Source of the DNA: Drosophila pseudoobscura
Lineage: Eukaryota; Arthropoda; Insecta; Diptera; Drosophilidae
NCBI RefSeq assembly: GCF_009870125.1
Contig: NC_046680.1
Location: 8,990,001 to 9,054,000, forward strand
Reading direction: 5' to 3'
DNA: 64,000 bases
Positions 49,141-59,114 of the stretch are shown here, in pieces. Position 1 is the first letter of the stretch. Each line of letters begins with the position of its first letter. The translations under genes and the position numbers were made by a program. The notes beneath the pieces were generated by a model. That model did not search any database. It was not told where the DNA came from and worked only from the letters and a program-made list of their open reading frames with translations.

Positions 49141-49305
49141 GGGAATCACTTACCAGACCACTATCTCGTCGACATCATTGACATTGTCGCAATATGAGAC
49201 GATTTGCGCTGATAAACTTGTGGAATCCCCGTCGCGGAGGCGCCCAAAGTCGCATCGATGCAGCGCTATATAAAGTGAAGCATTTCCATCGATCGGCATT
49301 CAGTT
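49141..49305 (+). promoter_or_regulatory. Drosocin promoter: kB-like, GATA and TATA elements
   Basis: GGGGATTCC is present on the minus strand (GGAATCCCC at 49222-49230), a good Rel/Relish kB match. TGATAA (GATA site) lies at 49210-49215 just before it. A second kB-like decamer, GGGAATCACT, lies at 49141-49150. CTATATAAAG at 49266-49275 is the TATA box, and TCAGTTCG near 49299 fits the fly initiator about 30 bp downstream. Paired kB and GATA sites are the known signature of Imd-responsive fat-body genes. Confidence 0.75.
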
Positions 49306-49327
49306 CGATCTGTTCGGATCTGCCAAA

Positions 49328-49534
49328 ATGAAGTTCAGCCTCGTTTTCCTGCTGCTCGCCTGCATCTGGGCCCTGGCCGCTGCCACTCCTGGAAAGCCGC
49401 GCCCCAGCAATCCACGCCCCACCTCCCATCCACGCCCCATCCGAGTGCGCCGCGAGGCACTGCACATCGCCGATCGTTTGGGACTAATCCAGCCCGCTGT
49501 CGCTGCCATGAGTCCCCCAATTCGGCCGGCTTGA
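49328..49534 (+). CDS. Dro: Drosocin antimicrobial peptide precursor
   Basis: A single-exon 68-aa precursor. Residues 1-19 form the signal peptide. The dipeptide TP is followed by the 19-residue proline-rich drosocin [19 protein letters not shown] (22-40), which overlaps the RVRR cleavage site (39-42), then a 26-residue C-terminal peptide starting [10 protein letters not shown]. Drosocin is an inducible haemolymph peptide of the Imd response; in D. melanogaster it enters bacteria and blocks ribosomal termination, and O-glycosylation of Thr11 is important. Thr11 is kept here, but the melanogaster Tyr6-Ser7 pair is Ser-Asn. The C-terminal product corresponds to the peptide called buletin. It sits 1.2 kb from attacin on the same strand, as in the 51C immune cluster. 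Confidence 0.97.
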   Translation: MKFSLVFLLLACIWALAAATPGKPRPSNPRPTSHPRPIRVRREALHIADRLGLIQPAVAAMSPPIRPA

Positions 49535-49606
49535 TGGTATGCCTCTAATCTCAAGAGGGGAAAAGCCCAACAAAACATTTTTTTATAATTATTTGTGTTT
49601 TGTTTG

Positions 49607-49612
49607 AATAAA
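49607..49612 (+). terminator. Poly(A) signal of drosocin
   Basis: AATAAA lies 73 bp after the drosocin stop codon, followed by an A/T-rich stretch. Confidence 0.7.
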
Positions 49613-49689
49613 TTGACCCCCGAAATATACAAATTTTTGCAAAATAAAAACAAACAAAAAATTATAATAAAGAAGTACAAAGAAATTTC

Positions 49690-50540
49690 TAGGGGATTTT
49701 TCTGCGTTATCTCCCAAACGGCAAAGATGCTGGGGACTAGGCGCTGATAAGAGCCGGGCCTGTGGATGCTCAGACCCTCAAAAGGTCACATCTGAGACAT
49801 CAAAGCAAATCACAATTGAATGAAAGATCATTATGGATTTATTCGATTTTTCTACTCGTAATACGTACACACTCTAGGAATTTTAAGATCAATTAATAAT
49901 TATCAGGCTATCAGCAAACAAAATCCTCATTTCTAAGAAGAGACAAAATAAACGTGACTTTTTATGCTAAAAACACTTACCAAACTATTCCCAACTATTT
50001 TATTCCGTTTTTATATCTCCCATTAATCAAGGGAATTTTTCTCAGTGCAAACTTTTCGTTGACATCCAAGGCGCCAAAGTTTCACACGCCGCGCTCTCGG
50101 CTGACATCCTTTCAGCCTGCTCCTGCGCACAGAATTCAATTAGGACTTGGTCGAAACTTCACTCAAGCGAGTACGCGTCCTACGACTCTCTTTCACTCAT
50201 TATGAAACACCACCCACCGCCACCCAGCGCCCGCGATAAGAGCTCCTATATATTGATAAAACGGGACATCAATTGAGGAATGTTTTATGATATCGCTTAT
50301 AACTGTCAGAATCTGTCGTGCGCAAGATAAAGCACTTCTCCTCCATTAAGCCCACAAGGGCAGTCACTTGAAGCTGTCAAGTCGGCCAAAGGGCCTGGGG
50401 GCTGAGTGCGGCTGAGATCGACACAAAAGGAGCAACAAGTGGCATCGATGATGCGACCAGGAAGAAGGAGGTGTGGCGTGGAGAGGTCAGAACAGGCCAC
50501 ACAGAAAGAATATGCAAAAGTAAATCACCGAAGAGAGCTG
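49690..50540. other. Intergenic DNA between drosocin and attacin
   Basis: No open frame of quality and no further peptide gene of the attacin or drosocin type is visible. AGATAA-like GATA motifs occur. Upstream control elements of attacin begin at its right end. Confidence 0.5.
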
Positions 50541-50544
50541 AGGC

Positions 50545-50697
50545 GGGGAATTTCTAGCTGATAAGACAGATGGAGGCAGATGAGTCTTGTGAATCACAAG
50601 ACGAGTGATTCCCCACTCGCGCTAGGGGTTTGCTTTTACGTTTGGAAGAAATTTTCGCTATAAAAGCAAAAGGTGAGCCACGATCAGGCATCAGTCA
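50545..50697 (+). promoter_or_regulatory. Attacin promoter: kB, GATA, TATA, initiator
   Basis: GGGAATTTCT at 50546-50555 fits the insect kB consensus GGGRNYYYYY exactly, and TGATAAG at 50559-50565 is a GATA site 3 bp away. AGTGATTCCCC at 50604-50614 is the reverse complement of the GGGAATCACT decamer found upstream of drosocin. The TATA box GCTATAAAAG is at 50657-50666 and TCAGTC near 50691 fits the initiator. This is the expected layout of a Relish-driven antimicrobial gene. Confidence 0.8.
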
Positions 50698-50731
50698 GCG
50701 TTCGTTCGTTCCAAAGCCAATACAAGACAAC

Positions 50732-51510
50732 ATGCAGAAGGGAAGCATTTTCATCGTGGCAGTCGTTGCCCTGGCAGCCATAGCTGAGGCTGTGCCTCAG
50801 TATTACCAGACCTTGCCCTATTATCCACCTCCGTCACCACCACCACGTCTCATGCGTGCTCGCCGTCAGGTTCTCGGAGGTTCGTTGGCCTCCAATCCGG
50901 CTGGGGGCTCTGATGCCCGCCTTGATCTGACCAAAGGCATTGGCAATCCCGATCACAATGTGGTGGGTCAGGTCTTTGCCGCCGGCAACACGAAATCGGG
51001 TCCAGTCACCACAGGTGGAACTGTTGCCTACAACAAGTAAGTCAATCGGAAGAAGAACGTATTAGTAGAAAAGTGACTAAACAAAATTCTCTCCTTCTAT
51101 ACAGCCACGGACATGGTGCCTCTCTAACCAGGACCCACACTCCCGGCGTGAAGGACGTCTTCCAGCAGGAGGTGCATGCCAATCTCTTCAACAACGGCGT
51201 GCACAATCTCGATGCCAAGGCCTTCGCCTCGCAGAACAAGCTGGCCAATGGCTTCGAGTTCCAACGCAATGGCGCCGCCCTAGATTACTCACACGTCAAA
51301 GGTCATGGCGCCAGCCTGACGCACAGCAATTTCCCCGGCATTGGTCGTCAGCTGGGCGCCGAGGCACGAGCCAACCTCTGGTCCTCGGCCGATCGTAATA
51401 CGCACTTGGACCTGTCTGGATCAGCCAACAAGTGGATGAGTGGCCCATTCGCCAATCAGAGGACGGACTTTGGCGCTGGTCTGGGTCTTACCCATCACTT
51501 CCGTGGTTAG
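50732..51510 (+). CDS. AttA: Attacin (AttA/AttB type) precursor
   Basis: Two exons, 50732-51036 and 51105-51510, give 236 aa; the 68-nt GT-AG intron interrupts an Asn codon. Residues 1-20 are the signal peptide. A proline-rich propeptide (VPQYYQTLPYYPPPSPPPRL) ends in a furin site RARR at 42-45. The mature glycine-rich attacin starts QVLGGSLASNPAGG and contains the attacin repeats (GHGASLTRTHTPG, GHGASLTHSNFPG), ending GLGLTHHFRG. Attacins are inducible haemolymph proteins acting on Gram-negative bacteria. The position beside Dro fits the AttA/AttB locus, where D. melanogaster has two nearly identical genes; only one is present here, so the A/B label is nominal. Confidence 0.95.
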
Positions 51511-51550
51511 GGCTGCCTTCAACATTATTCAATTATTTATTTCTTAAATT

Positions 51551-51556
51551 AATAAA
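51551..51556 (+). terminator. Poly(A) signal of attacin
   Basis: AATAAA occurs 41 bp after the stop codon. Confidence 0.75.
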
Positions 51557-52106
51557 ATTTTAAATTGTTTTAAAATATTTAAAATGGTTGATCTCCAACG
51601 AGAACAATGGGAGGCCTGATTGAAGCAAGGACTATCAAAGGAATCAACATTACAAAATAGTGCGAGTACGTAGATCCCTATGAGGCCTAGTAGAACGATC
51701 AGGATCGAAATACACCCTCATCTAACCGATTGGAAATTTACTTTACATACTTATCGAGCTGCCTTTTAGATTTGTTTTATTAAGTAGTTAATTGAATATT
51801 TTTGCTTAGTATACCGCACGCGCGCAAACAATTCGATTCCATAAAATGATTAATAATTTGTCTTATGTTAGATAATGGTTTGTGTTCTGGTTGAGGTTGG
51901 GGTTGGGGTTTGCTGTTGCTATTTTTGCCAATTGATTGATTTATAATGTTTGCGCAGAAACTGAAAAGTTGTTTGGCTTGGAATCGGCATGAGAATTGTT
52001 AATTTGTTGTAACAGAAAAAGAAAACCAAAAGAAACTATGAAATGTCTGCTAGTTATGCTGATATCATGTTGAATTTGAATAATGTCGCCACCACTTCCA
52101 GCCAGT
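51557..52106 (-). other. Attacin-Rpn6 spacer and Rpn6 3' UTR
   Basis: The right part is the 3' UTR of Rpn6. A minus-strand AATAAA (TTTATT at 51776-51781) lies about 330 bp after its stop. The rest is AT-rich with no coding frame. Confidence 0.55.
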
Positions 52107-53498
52107 TTACGAAAGCTTCTTGGCCTTCTGATAGAGTGTGTCCACCACCTTGCCCATGCTCTGAATGGTCGCCAGCACACGCTCGTAGGTCTTGTCCACG
52201 GCCGTCTCCTCGAACACAATCAGTACACCTTCTCCCTGATCGAGAATTCCACTGAACTTCTTGTCGAGTATCATTTGAGACAACTTCTTCTCCACCTGCG
52301 CCTTGGGAAGATTAATGCTCTCAGCGACGTGGGCAACCTGCACACGGGAATAGGGCTCAATGATGCGGCACAGGTTCTGCTCCAGCATGGTGTCATAAAG
52401 CGTGCCCAAATGCGCCTGCACAATCACATCCTCGGCCAGTTCCTTTTTGTACTCCTTGAGGGCGTTTTGGAAGTCGGCGAGGGAGCGTTTGTGTGAGGCT
52501 TCTGCTACCGATTTCATGGCATCCACATCGCGGCCCGAATAGGTAATGGCCTGGTTTACAGAAGCACATTTATTTAACGATTATTCTTAATTATTTCAAC
52601 TCAAATTACTTACCAGCTTGCCGCTGACAATCTGATTTACATCATCCGAGTGTCCTAGCATTATCTTGCACAGCAACATGTACTTTAAAGAGGTCAGGGC
52701 CTTGACGCTGTCAACGCTATCGAAGCCTTCGAAGGCTTCATAGAAATAGGAGAAGGCGGTTTTGAAGTCACGCTCATCGGCCGCATGCAGAATGCCAGAC
52801 TGGAGATCGAGGGCACCCTGTACCTTGGGGGGACAGTAGATGGCATTAGCCGTGGTCCGAGCCGAGGTGAGGGCAGCTCTGGCCTTGGGCAGATTACTCA
52901 ATGCATGGTAGGTTTTGCTCTCTAGCAGCTGAACTTCGACCAGCAAATTCTTGTCGTCCAACTTTTTGAGCTCCTTTAGCAGTTGCGAGCCTAATGCCAG
53001 AGCCTCTGTGTACAAAGCGGTGTCGAAGTACAAAGCAATCAGACGGGCCTCCAGAGATTGCCGCAGAAAGGTCCGCTTCTCCTGCTTGGCCCACTCAATG
53101 CAGTCTTTGCAAAGTTGCACCTTTGGTTAAATGGAATCTTGTGTAAAGGCAATGTTTTGCTAATAGAGAAACCCAAGACTCACCTCAATTCCAGTGCCCG
53201 CATCCATGTCGAGGAACATGTCTACCAATGAGCGCACCAGTTTCGCTGCCTTGGCCTTGCTAATCGAGCTCAAGAACGGACGCGTCACTTTGATGAGGTC
53301 GGCCAACTCTTTTGCCTTCCCCTCCTGTTTGTAGAGCTCACCCTGCTGCATGATGCCCTGCTCCTTGATGCGTATGCGTTCTTCATCGTTCTCAGCACCT
53401 TCCTGATCCCGCACTATTTTATTCAGCAGTGAGCTGTCCTCTTCGCGATTCACACTGGACAAGGCCTGTGCACGCTCGAAAAGTGTAGCTCCGGCCAT
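52107..53498 (-). CDS. Rpn6: 26S proteasome regulatory subunit Rpn6 (PSMD11)
   Basis: Three exons in transcript order: 53498-53184, 53120-52614 and 52550-52107, all phase 0, giving 421 aa, the family's usual length. The N-terminal two thirds form the TPR-like helical solenoid (for example [20 protein letters not shown]). The C-terminal PCI domain (about residues 225-390) includes [20 protein letters not shown] and [20 protein letters not shown], almost identical to the human protein, followed by the C-terminal helix ending YQKAKKLS. Rpn6 is a lid subunit that clamps the 19S lid to the 20S core. The gene is divergent from ave with a 360-bp shared upstream region. Confidence 0.97.
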
Positions 53499-53858
53499 CT
53501 TGCGACTTTGAATATGGATAACGCTCGACTTTACGACAAAATTTTGTAATCAATCAAACAGCAAACTGTGTTACAGCTACAGCACTATACGTATTCCTTT
53601 TTCTCTTTGTGTATTATATGTATATTCAGTATTTAATGCGTACTAGGTGTTTTATTCTGACTTTTTTCACCTTTTCGTCGTTGTTATTAAGCGCCAGTCA
53701 CGATTAGAGTTGGCCCGACTTCGATAAGTGTTATCGCAATGAAGAAAATATACTATCGATGTATCTTTATAAAAATATCGCAAACTATCGCGTGTGAAGT
53801 ACTGGAAAACGCCATCACACTCGAACAGCTGTTCCAATCAAATTCAATAAATTAAACA
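53499..53858. promoter_or_regulatory. Shared divergent promoter of Rpn6 and ave
   Basis: The two start codons are 360 bp apart on opposite strands. TATCGATG at 53754-53761, TTCGATAAGTGTTATCGCAA near 53720-53740 and two further TATCGC motifs resemble DREF/BEAF-type elements of fly housekeeping promoters. No TATA box is evident. Confidence 0.55.
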
Positions 53859-54298
53859 ATGCCAGCCGAAGAAACAATCAATTCCATTCAAAACAAAACG
53901 CGGACGAAGACCACGCGTCCTAAAGCCGTTTACCAGTGGACAGTAAGCGACGTGCTGAAATGGTATCGTCGCCACTGTGGCGAATACTCGCAATACGACC
54001 AGCTATTCGTCCAGGTAAAAAGTGCTTCCAGCGACTTACCAAGGTTTTCCTTGTTCATATTCTCTTTCTCTCTGTAGCAACTCCGCGTTAAAATAACTGC
54101 CTACTGATCTTGTATATTTTTACATTCCAGCACGACATCACTGGGCGAGCTCTGCTACGCATTACGGACACCTCGCTGCAGCGCATGGGTGTGACTGACA
54201 ATCGGGATCGTGAGGCCATTTGGCGCGAGATTGTCAAGCAGCGCCTTAAAACAGATATAATGGAGATCCGCGATATGGAACGTCTCAACATACGCTAG
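53859..54298 (+). CDS. ave: Aveugle, small SAM-domain adaptor
   Basis: Two exons, 53859-54014 and 54131-54298, give 107 aa. After a polar N-terminus (about residues 1-23) nearly the whole protein is one SAM domain, starting VYQWTVSDVLKWYRRHCGEY and ending IWREIVKQRLKTDIMEIRD, with the typical helix-5 motif. Aveugle (Hyphen) bridges CNK and the kinase suppressor KSR and is needed for Raf activation in Ras/ERK signalling, for example in the eye. Length and sequence match the melanogaster protein (106 aa) closely as I remember it. It converges on the Myb/SANT-like gene. Confidence 0.9.
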
Positions 54299-54348
54299 GA
54301 CACCTGAAGTAGCAGCTCCTGGCGTTCGAATCAGTATTTAGTTCAAGC

Positions 54349-54381
54349 TTTATTATATAGAAGTCTTATTGTTAGAATAAA
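54349..54381. terminator. Overlapping poly(A) signals of ave and the Myb/SANT-like gene
   Basis: AATAAA on the plus strand at 54376-54381 serves ave. TTTATT at 54349-54354 is a minus-strand AATAAA about 110 bp past the stop of the convergent gene. The signals lie so that the two mature 3' ends overlap by some tens of bases. Confidence 0.6.
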
Positions 54382-54459
54382 CTACATTTAAGATGAGATA
54401 TGGACTTTTAATGGAATATCATCGTTTCTTAAAGTCAGAGATCGCGATTACTATATCAA

Positions 54460-56714
54460 TTAGCCCTCCTTCTCCTGCTTTGGCGTGACTAGTTGAACAT
54501 CACCGTCCGCTGCAGGTTTTGGTGCCGGGCCTCCACCGACGATGGCAGTGCTGCTGCTGCTGGTACTGCAGTTGACTGGCGTGGAGGATGGGGCTGTAAT
54601 CACCTTTGGCAAGGAATTGGTTGTGAGTATATGTGGCATGGTGACGGTACCATTGCCCATGGGCAGAGCTGTGGTGAACAGCAGCTTAGGCGGCTGCAGG
54701 CGCTGGGCAGTAGTTGATGGAGTAGCCACTGGGGCAGGCTGCACCAGGTTTGGGAGCAACGACAGCAGGCGATCCCCCATCGACCGCTCCCAGTCCAGAC
54801 GCTCGCGCTCCAATGACAGGCGATTATGCTGGATCTCATTCGCCTCGTTCTGGGAATTAAGCAGCTGCCGGAGTAGGATTCTCATAGCTGTAATGGTGGA
54901 TAGTAGGTTTATAAATAGCTGAATGGAGTTGGAGGAATTATTTTATACTGACTTGTCATGTGTCGCCTGGACTGCGATTCCTCTCTCTGCCTCTCTCGGC
55001 GGTTCTCGTCCTTCTCCTGTTGAATTCTCTTTTCCTTCTGTCGCTGCTGGCGCTGTTGCAGCTGTTGCTCCTGCTGGAGGTTTTGCTGTTGCAGTTTCTG
55101 TTGTTGCTGCTGCTGTTGTTGGTGTTGCTGTTGTTGGTGTTGCTGCTGCTGCTGTGCTATGGCCTGAGCCTGGGCCGTGGCCAGTGGTAGCGTTGCTGCT
55201 GATTTCCCCACAGCAGCTACGGCTGCCGCTGCCTTGGCCTGCTCGGTATTCACTAGGACAAACTTAACACCGCCGGGAGCAGTGGCCACCAGCCCGGCAT
55301 TGCTTGGCTGTGCCGGGGCAGAGGCCGATCCGCTAATCATCAAACGGGCTCCCTGGTTGATGGCGCTCTGCAGCAGCTGCAGCTGTGGAGCAGACCCGTT
55401 GGCTGGCACGGGACTAGGTCCCACAGTAGCCGGCAGCTTGGACTGCATCAGGAAATTGGTGGGCACCAAGGAGATCTTGCCCGGCTGCAGCATACCCGCA
55501 TTGCTGCAGAGTGTGCTAGTGCTTTGAATAGGCACCGAGCAACTGGTGGAAGTGGTGCCGCTCGCTGAGATGATGACATTGCCTGTCGCGTAGGACATGA
55601 GATTGCCTGGGTTCCTCGGCCGCTGCAAAATATTCGCCAGAGTGGACATGACCGGACTAGGAGACTTCTCGCTGGGTGAATCATCGCCAGCATCCACATC
55701 GATGGGCTCCTCCTTGGTCTGCGGCAGCAGCATGCAATCGTCGTCGTCATCGTCGTCCTCCTGTTCAGACTCCACCGGTGCAGCAACGGGAGCAGGTCCT
55801 GGCTCATGGCCCGGCTCAGTCTTGATGCTAGGGGAGGCCAAGACCGACTGACCGATATCCACATCCGGCTCGGTTGAGCGTTTGCGTCGCTTGGAGGCGA
55901 TGGCATCAAGGGTCTGCTCATTCAAATCCGTGTCCACCCCAAGGCAGGCGGCCTCCACTTCCTTACGGGGCGTGTCTTCCTTGCCTTTGGACACCAGAGA
56001 GGAGAGCAACATGTCGTCCTCCTCGTTATCGCTCTCGGACAACTCCTCGCCGTTGGCCAGCCGCCGGCTGCGCTGCTCCGCATGCTCCTCCAGGGCCTGC
56101 TCCAGTTGATATTTCAGCGATGGGGCTGGCACCTCATTGGGCCGTACACTGAAGATGGGACGCGTCATGATGGCATCCATTTCGGCAAAATGCTTCCAGC
56201 TGGGCTCCGAATCGGAGGTGGCGCCGCACTCCTTGTCCTTCTTGAGGCGATTGTAGAAGCACTTGAGATTCTTGATCCGAGTGGTTATCTCCTCCGGCGA
56301 CCGGTGGTAGCCGTACTCTTGCATCTTGGCCGCCAGTTGGCAGATCACAGCGTGCTTCTTGTGCGTGGTGATGAGGGTGCGCTGCAGCTTGGGATCGCCC
56401 CACAGCTGAATCAGCAGCTTCGTCTCGTCCGTATCAAAGTTGGGATTGCGTCCCGCGTAGCTGTGCTTCTTGTGCTTTTCGGAGCTGCACAGGCTCTGGT
56501 TGCAGTTGTAGTTACTTGTTGGGGGGACGGTACTGCCATTTCCATTCCCATTACCATTACTGTTGCCACTGCCACTGCCATTCGCATTGCCACTTGCACT
56601 AGCATTCCCACTTCCACTTCCATTCCCGGTTGCAGCAGCAGCTCCAGTTGAAAAGGTAGCGGCGGCCGCGTCCGAGCGGCGCTTCTTGATTCGGGCACTG
56701 GACTTGAGACTCAT
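54460..56714 (-). CDS. Myb/SANT-like (trihelix) nuclear protein with poly-Q
   Basis: Two exons in transcript order, 56714-54953 and 54887-54460, give 729 aa. I start at the ATG for MSLKSSARIKKRR; the open frame extends 18 bp further without an ATG. After a basic leader and a Gly/Ser/Asn-repeat stretch comes a Myb/SANT-like trihelix domain (about residues 90-180: DETKLLIQLWGDPKLQRTLI, followed by ITTRIKNLKCFYNRLKKDKE). The middle is acidic and low-complexity with KEEPIDVD, a likely sumoylation site, and an EQEDDDDDDDCMLL cluster. The second half is Ala/Gln-rich with a long Q/QH tract, then a charged coiled-coil-like segment. Exon 2 adds another charged helix (RLSLERERLDWERSMGDRLL) typical of these factors. 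It is probably a DNA-binding transcription regulator; targets are unknown. The donor GTCAGT is acceptable but weak. Confidence 0.8.
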
Positions 56715-57901
56715 GCTGGGGCTGTTTAACAAATTGAAAATTTAAATGCACTTTTAGCAACAGAAAATCAATATTTCCTCAGCGTCTGTAAACCAATTCA
56801 ATCGAGGCTTTGCCTCCCTCTGCTCTGTCGTCGTGTCCAGGTCCGTTCGCCACTGCAAAGCGTCTGCCAGTGAAAACGAAAGGGAAGCCACTGCGCAACT
56901 CCGCGGGCAACCATCGAAAGCAACCCCTAACAACCCTCCACACCCCCGGGCCCGGGCCAGAGAAGAGGCTAAGCCAAGTGCATTACCACCCAACGAAGCA
57001 GCCACATGCGCAGTGCAATCACTCTCTCCCTCAACTCCAATTGTCATGCGCACTATCTATATAGATGGCTTTCTCATTGATTTGTGCACCTTTTGAGCCT
57101 CTATCCCTACGGACAGTGAAATAAAATAGGAGGTCAGGCTCCGCCTGCCTGCAAGTGCGTCCTGTTTGGATATAAACATGTACTTTTTTTAAACCAGAAA
57201 ATGGCACATAGTCGGCGTACAAGAGATACATATGCGCAGAAAACTTTACAGGACATGCGCCATGGGGGAGAGTGTGGTAGACAGGGCAACGGGGGTAGTG
57301 AGTCTGTGTATGGATGTATGTGTAACCCTGTATTGGCGGGGGTGGAAAGCCACCAACGAAGCAGCAGACTTTGCGGCAAGGACGAAAAACTAAAAATAAT
57401 AAGAAAGTAGACTGAAAACCTACCAGACCTGTAGGTATACACACAAGTAGATTTATAGTAACCGGGTTGGATAAATCCATGGCAAGTGCAAATTGCGACT
57501 TAAAGCACCAGCAGGACCTAGACACGCGATCTGCGCACTTTGCTGGACATGCGCAGTGGGGGAGGGCGGGAGAATGTGATGAGGCCGGCGCATAGACGTT
57601 AGGGATGTTAGCTTATCGATGTAGTGATTAGGTACTTTTGGAAAGCGCCAACCTGGAACAACCAAAGTTTAAGACTATTTTCTATTTGGGGCCATATGCC
57701 CACACATGCCCGACGACTTTTGGTTAAAGACGTCTTAGCAATATATACATATTTACAAAATCAACAAATTTATATCGATATCAATTTGAAGCCGATGTCA
57801 CAGCACTGTCTAAAAACAAACCTGAACATCCTTCCTTGAGAAAAATGACAATTGTGATTTCATTGTGAAAGGAACTAAAGCGTAAACCGAAAATTTTGAA
57901 A
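56715..57901. other. Intergenic region upstream of the SANT-like and CHHC genes
   Basis: The left part (56,715 to about 57,050) is probably the 5' UTR and promoter of the minus-strand SANT-like gene. TTATCGATG near 57,613-57,621 and ATATCGATATC near 57,773-57,783 are DRE-like motifs probably belonging to the CHHC gene. The open frames between them are not convincing genes. Confidence 0.45.
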
Positions 57902-58584
57902 ATGTCGAGTAACAAAGATGAAATGTTGATTTGTCCATTCGATGCGAGTCATACCATCCGTCGAATTCGCATGGCCGTACACCTGCAGCGCTGCGAAAGG
58001 AATCATGCTGGCTCCAAGATGGTTCGCTGTCCTTTCAATAGCACTCACTTAATGGAGGCCGATGAAATTAAGGTAAGTGGTGCCATTCATCATTCAATTA
58101 TAAAATATATCAGAAGTGCTTGCATTTCACCTAGAAACATTGCGAAAACTGTCCAGACAGATTGAAGTTTGAAGATTTTTTAAGCGCGGACAAAAAGCCG
58201 AAAGTCGCACTTTGTCATCAGGTCTCCGGAAAGATCCGATGCCCACACGACGAAGCTAAGGTAAATGAGATTTGGTCATTTTTGATTCAATTTTAAATTC
58301 AATTAATTTATAATCGCTTGTGTTTATATTTCGACTAGGCTAATGGCGAAAAACGTCAAAATCGCTCGGAGTCTGCTCCACATGCCGACATTGATAAAGA
58401 GAATAAAGGGGATGTCGGGTGCACTGAGAATTGGGACGACGAGCCGGATGTTCCCACCTACGATCCCCGAGCCAACTGGAACGACAAGTTCTTGATATTA
58501 AACCCGCAGGGTCTTAGCCCTGCTGCCAAACGCGCTTTTCGTGAGCAAGAACGTAATCGTTTTCTTTCAAACGGAAAATTCTAG
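57902..58584 (+). CDS. GTSF1/asterix-type double CHHC zinc-finger protein
   Basis: Three exons, 57902-58072, 58135-58260 and 58339-58584, give 180 aa. Two U11-48K-type CHHC zinc fingers are complete: Cys11-His17-His27-Cys31 (ICPFDASHTIRRIRMAVHLQ) and Cys43-His49-His59-Cys63 (CPFNSTH then KHCENC). The C-terminal half is hydrophilic and contains the acidic-aromatic motif NWDDEPDVPTYDP common in GTSF1 proteins. In flies this family includes asterix, a Piwi cofactor for nuclear piRNA silencing, and several less-studied paralogues; CHHC fingers bind RNA. Which paralogue this is cannot be told without comparison. A 62-nt and a 78-nt intron are spliced with clean consensus sites. Confidence 0.88.
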
Positions 58585-58686
58585 AAGACAAATGAAGAAA
58601 CTATGTACTCATAATTAACATCAGACCAATGTGCTACATTCAATCATCTATGTCCTCTCTCCTCTCTTATGCTACTTAAAACAATC

Positions 58687-58692
58687 AATAAA
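58687..58692 (+). terminator. Poly(A) signal of the CHHC gene
   Basis: AATAAA about 100 bp after the stop codon. Confidence 0.7.
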
Positions 58693-58959
58693 GACGTCTT
58701 TATTAATTGAGGATTTTATGGTGATATTTCCTGTTTGATTTTGACAAATGATTTTATCGTTATCAAATTCAGATCGATATATCGAAACTCGCTGTCTATC
58801 TAGTGATGGTCCGCGAACTTGAATCGGGTAAGGAACTCCTTTAACAGGTTCACAACTTGTAAACCGTGATTTAATCAAAATACAATTCATACAAGTACTT
58901 AAAAGTAGTTAATCTTGTAGAAAATGTAAAATTATGAGGGCATGTTCTATACAGCTAAT

Positions 58960-59085
58960 AATATTCCACGGAATATCGAACTTGAGTTCGTCAGTATATT
59001 TGCGGTATATTTTTAAAATGAAACTGTATATTATGGTATATTTCTGAGGGTCGGACGGTAGCGATAAGTCGGCAGTCACAGCTGT
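58960..59085 (+). promoter_or_regulatory. ND-B15 promoter module (repeat copy 1)
   Basis: The order is AATATTCCACGGAATATC, GAACTTGAGTTCGTCAGTAT, CGGTATATTTTT, GGTATATTTCTGAGGG, CGATAAG, then GTCACAGC shortly before the ATG at 59115. The same blocks in the same order occur upstream of Trs31 on the other strand (60,365-60,508). AT-rich GGTATATTT motifs recur in fly housekeeping promoters. Confidence 0.6.
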
Positions 59086-59114
59086 TGCAGCTAAAATTTT
59101 AGTTTGCAAATAAA

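Noticed and set aside
54923-55527. Leu/Val-rich plus-strand frames opposite the SANT-like gene
   Set aside because: They are the complement of the poly-Q, Ala-rich coding region, which yields Leu/Cys runs on the other strand.
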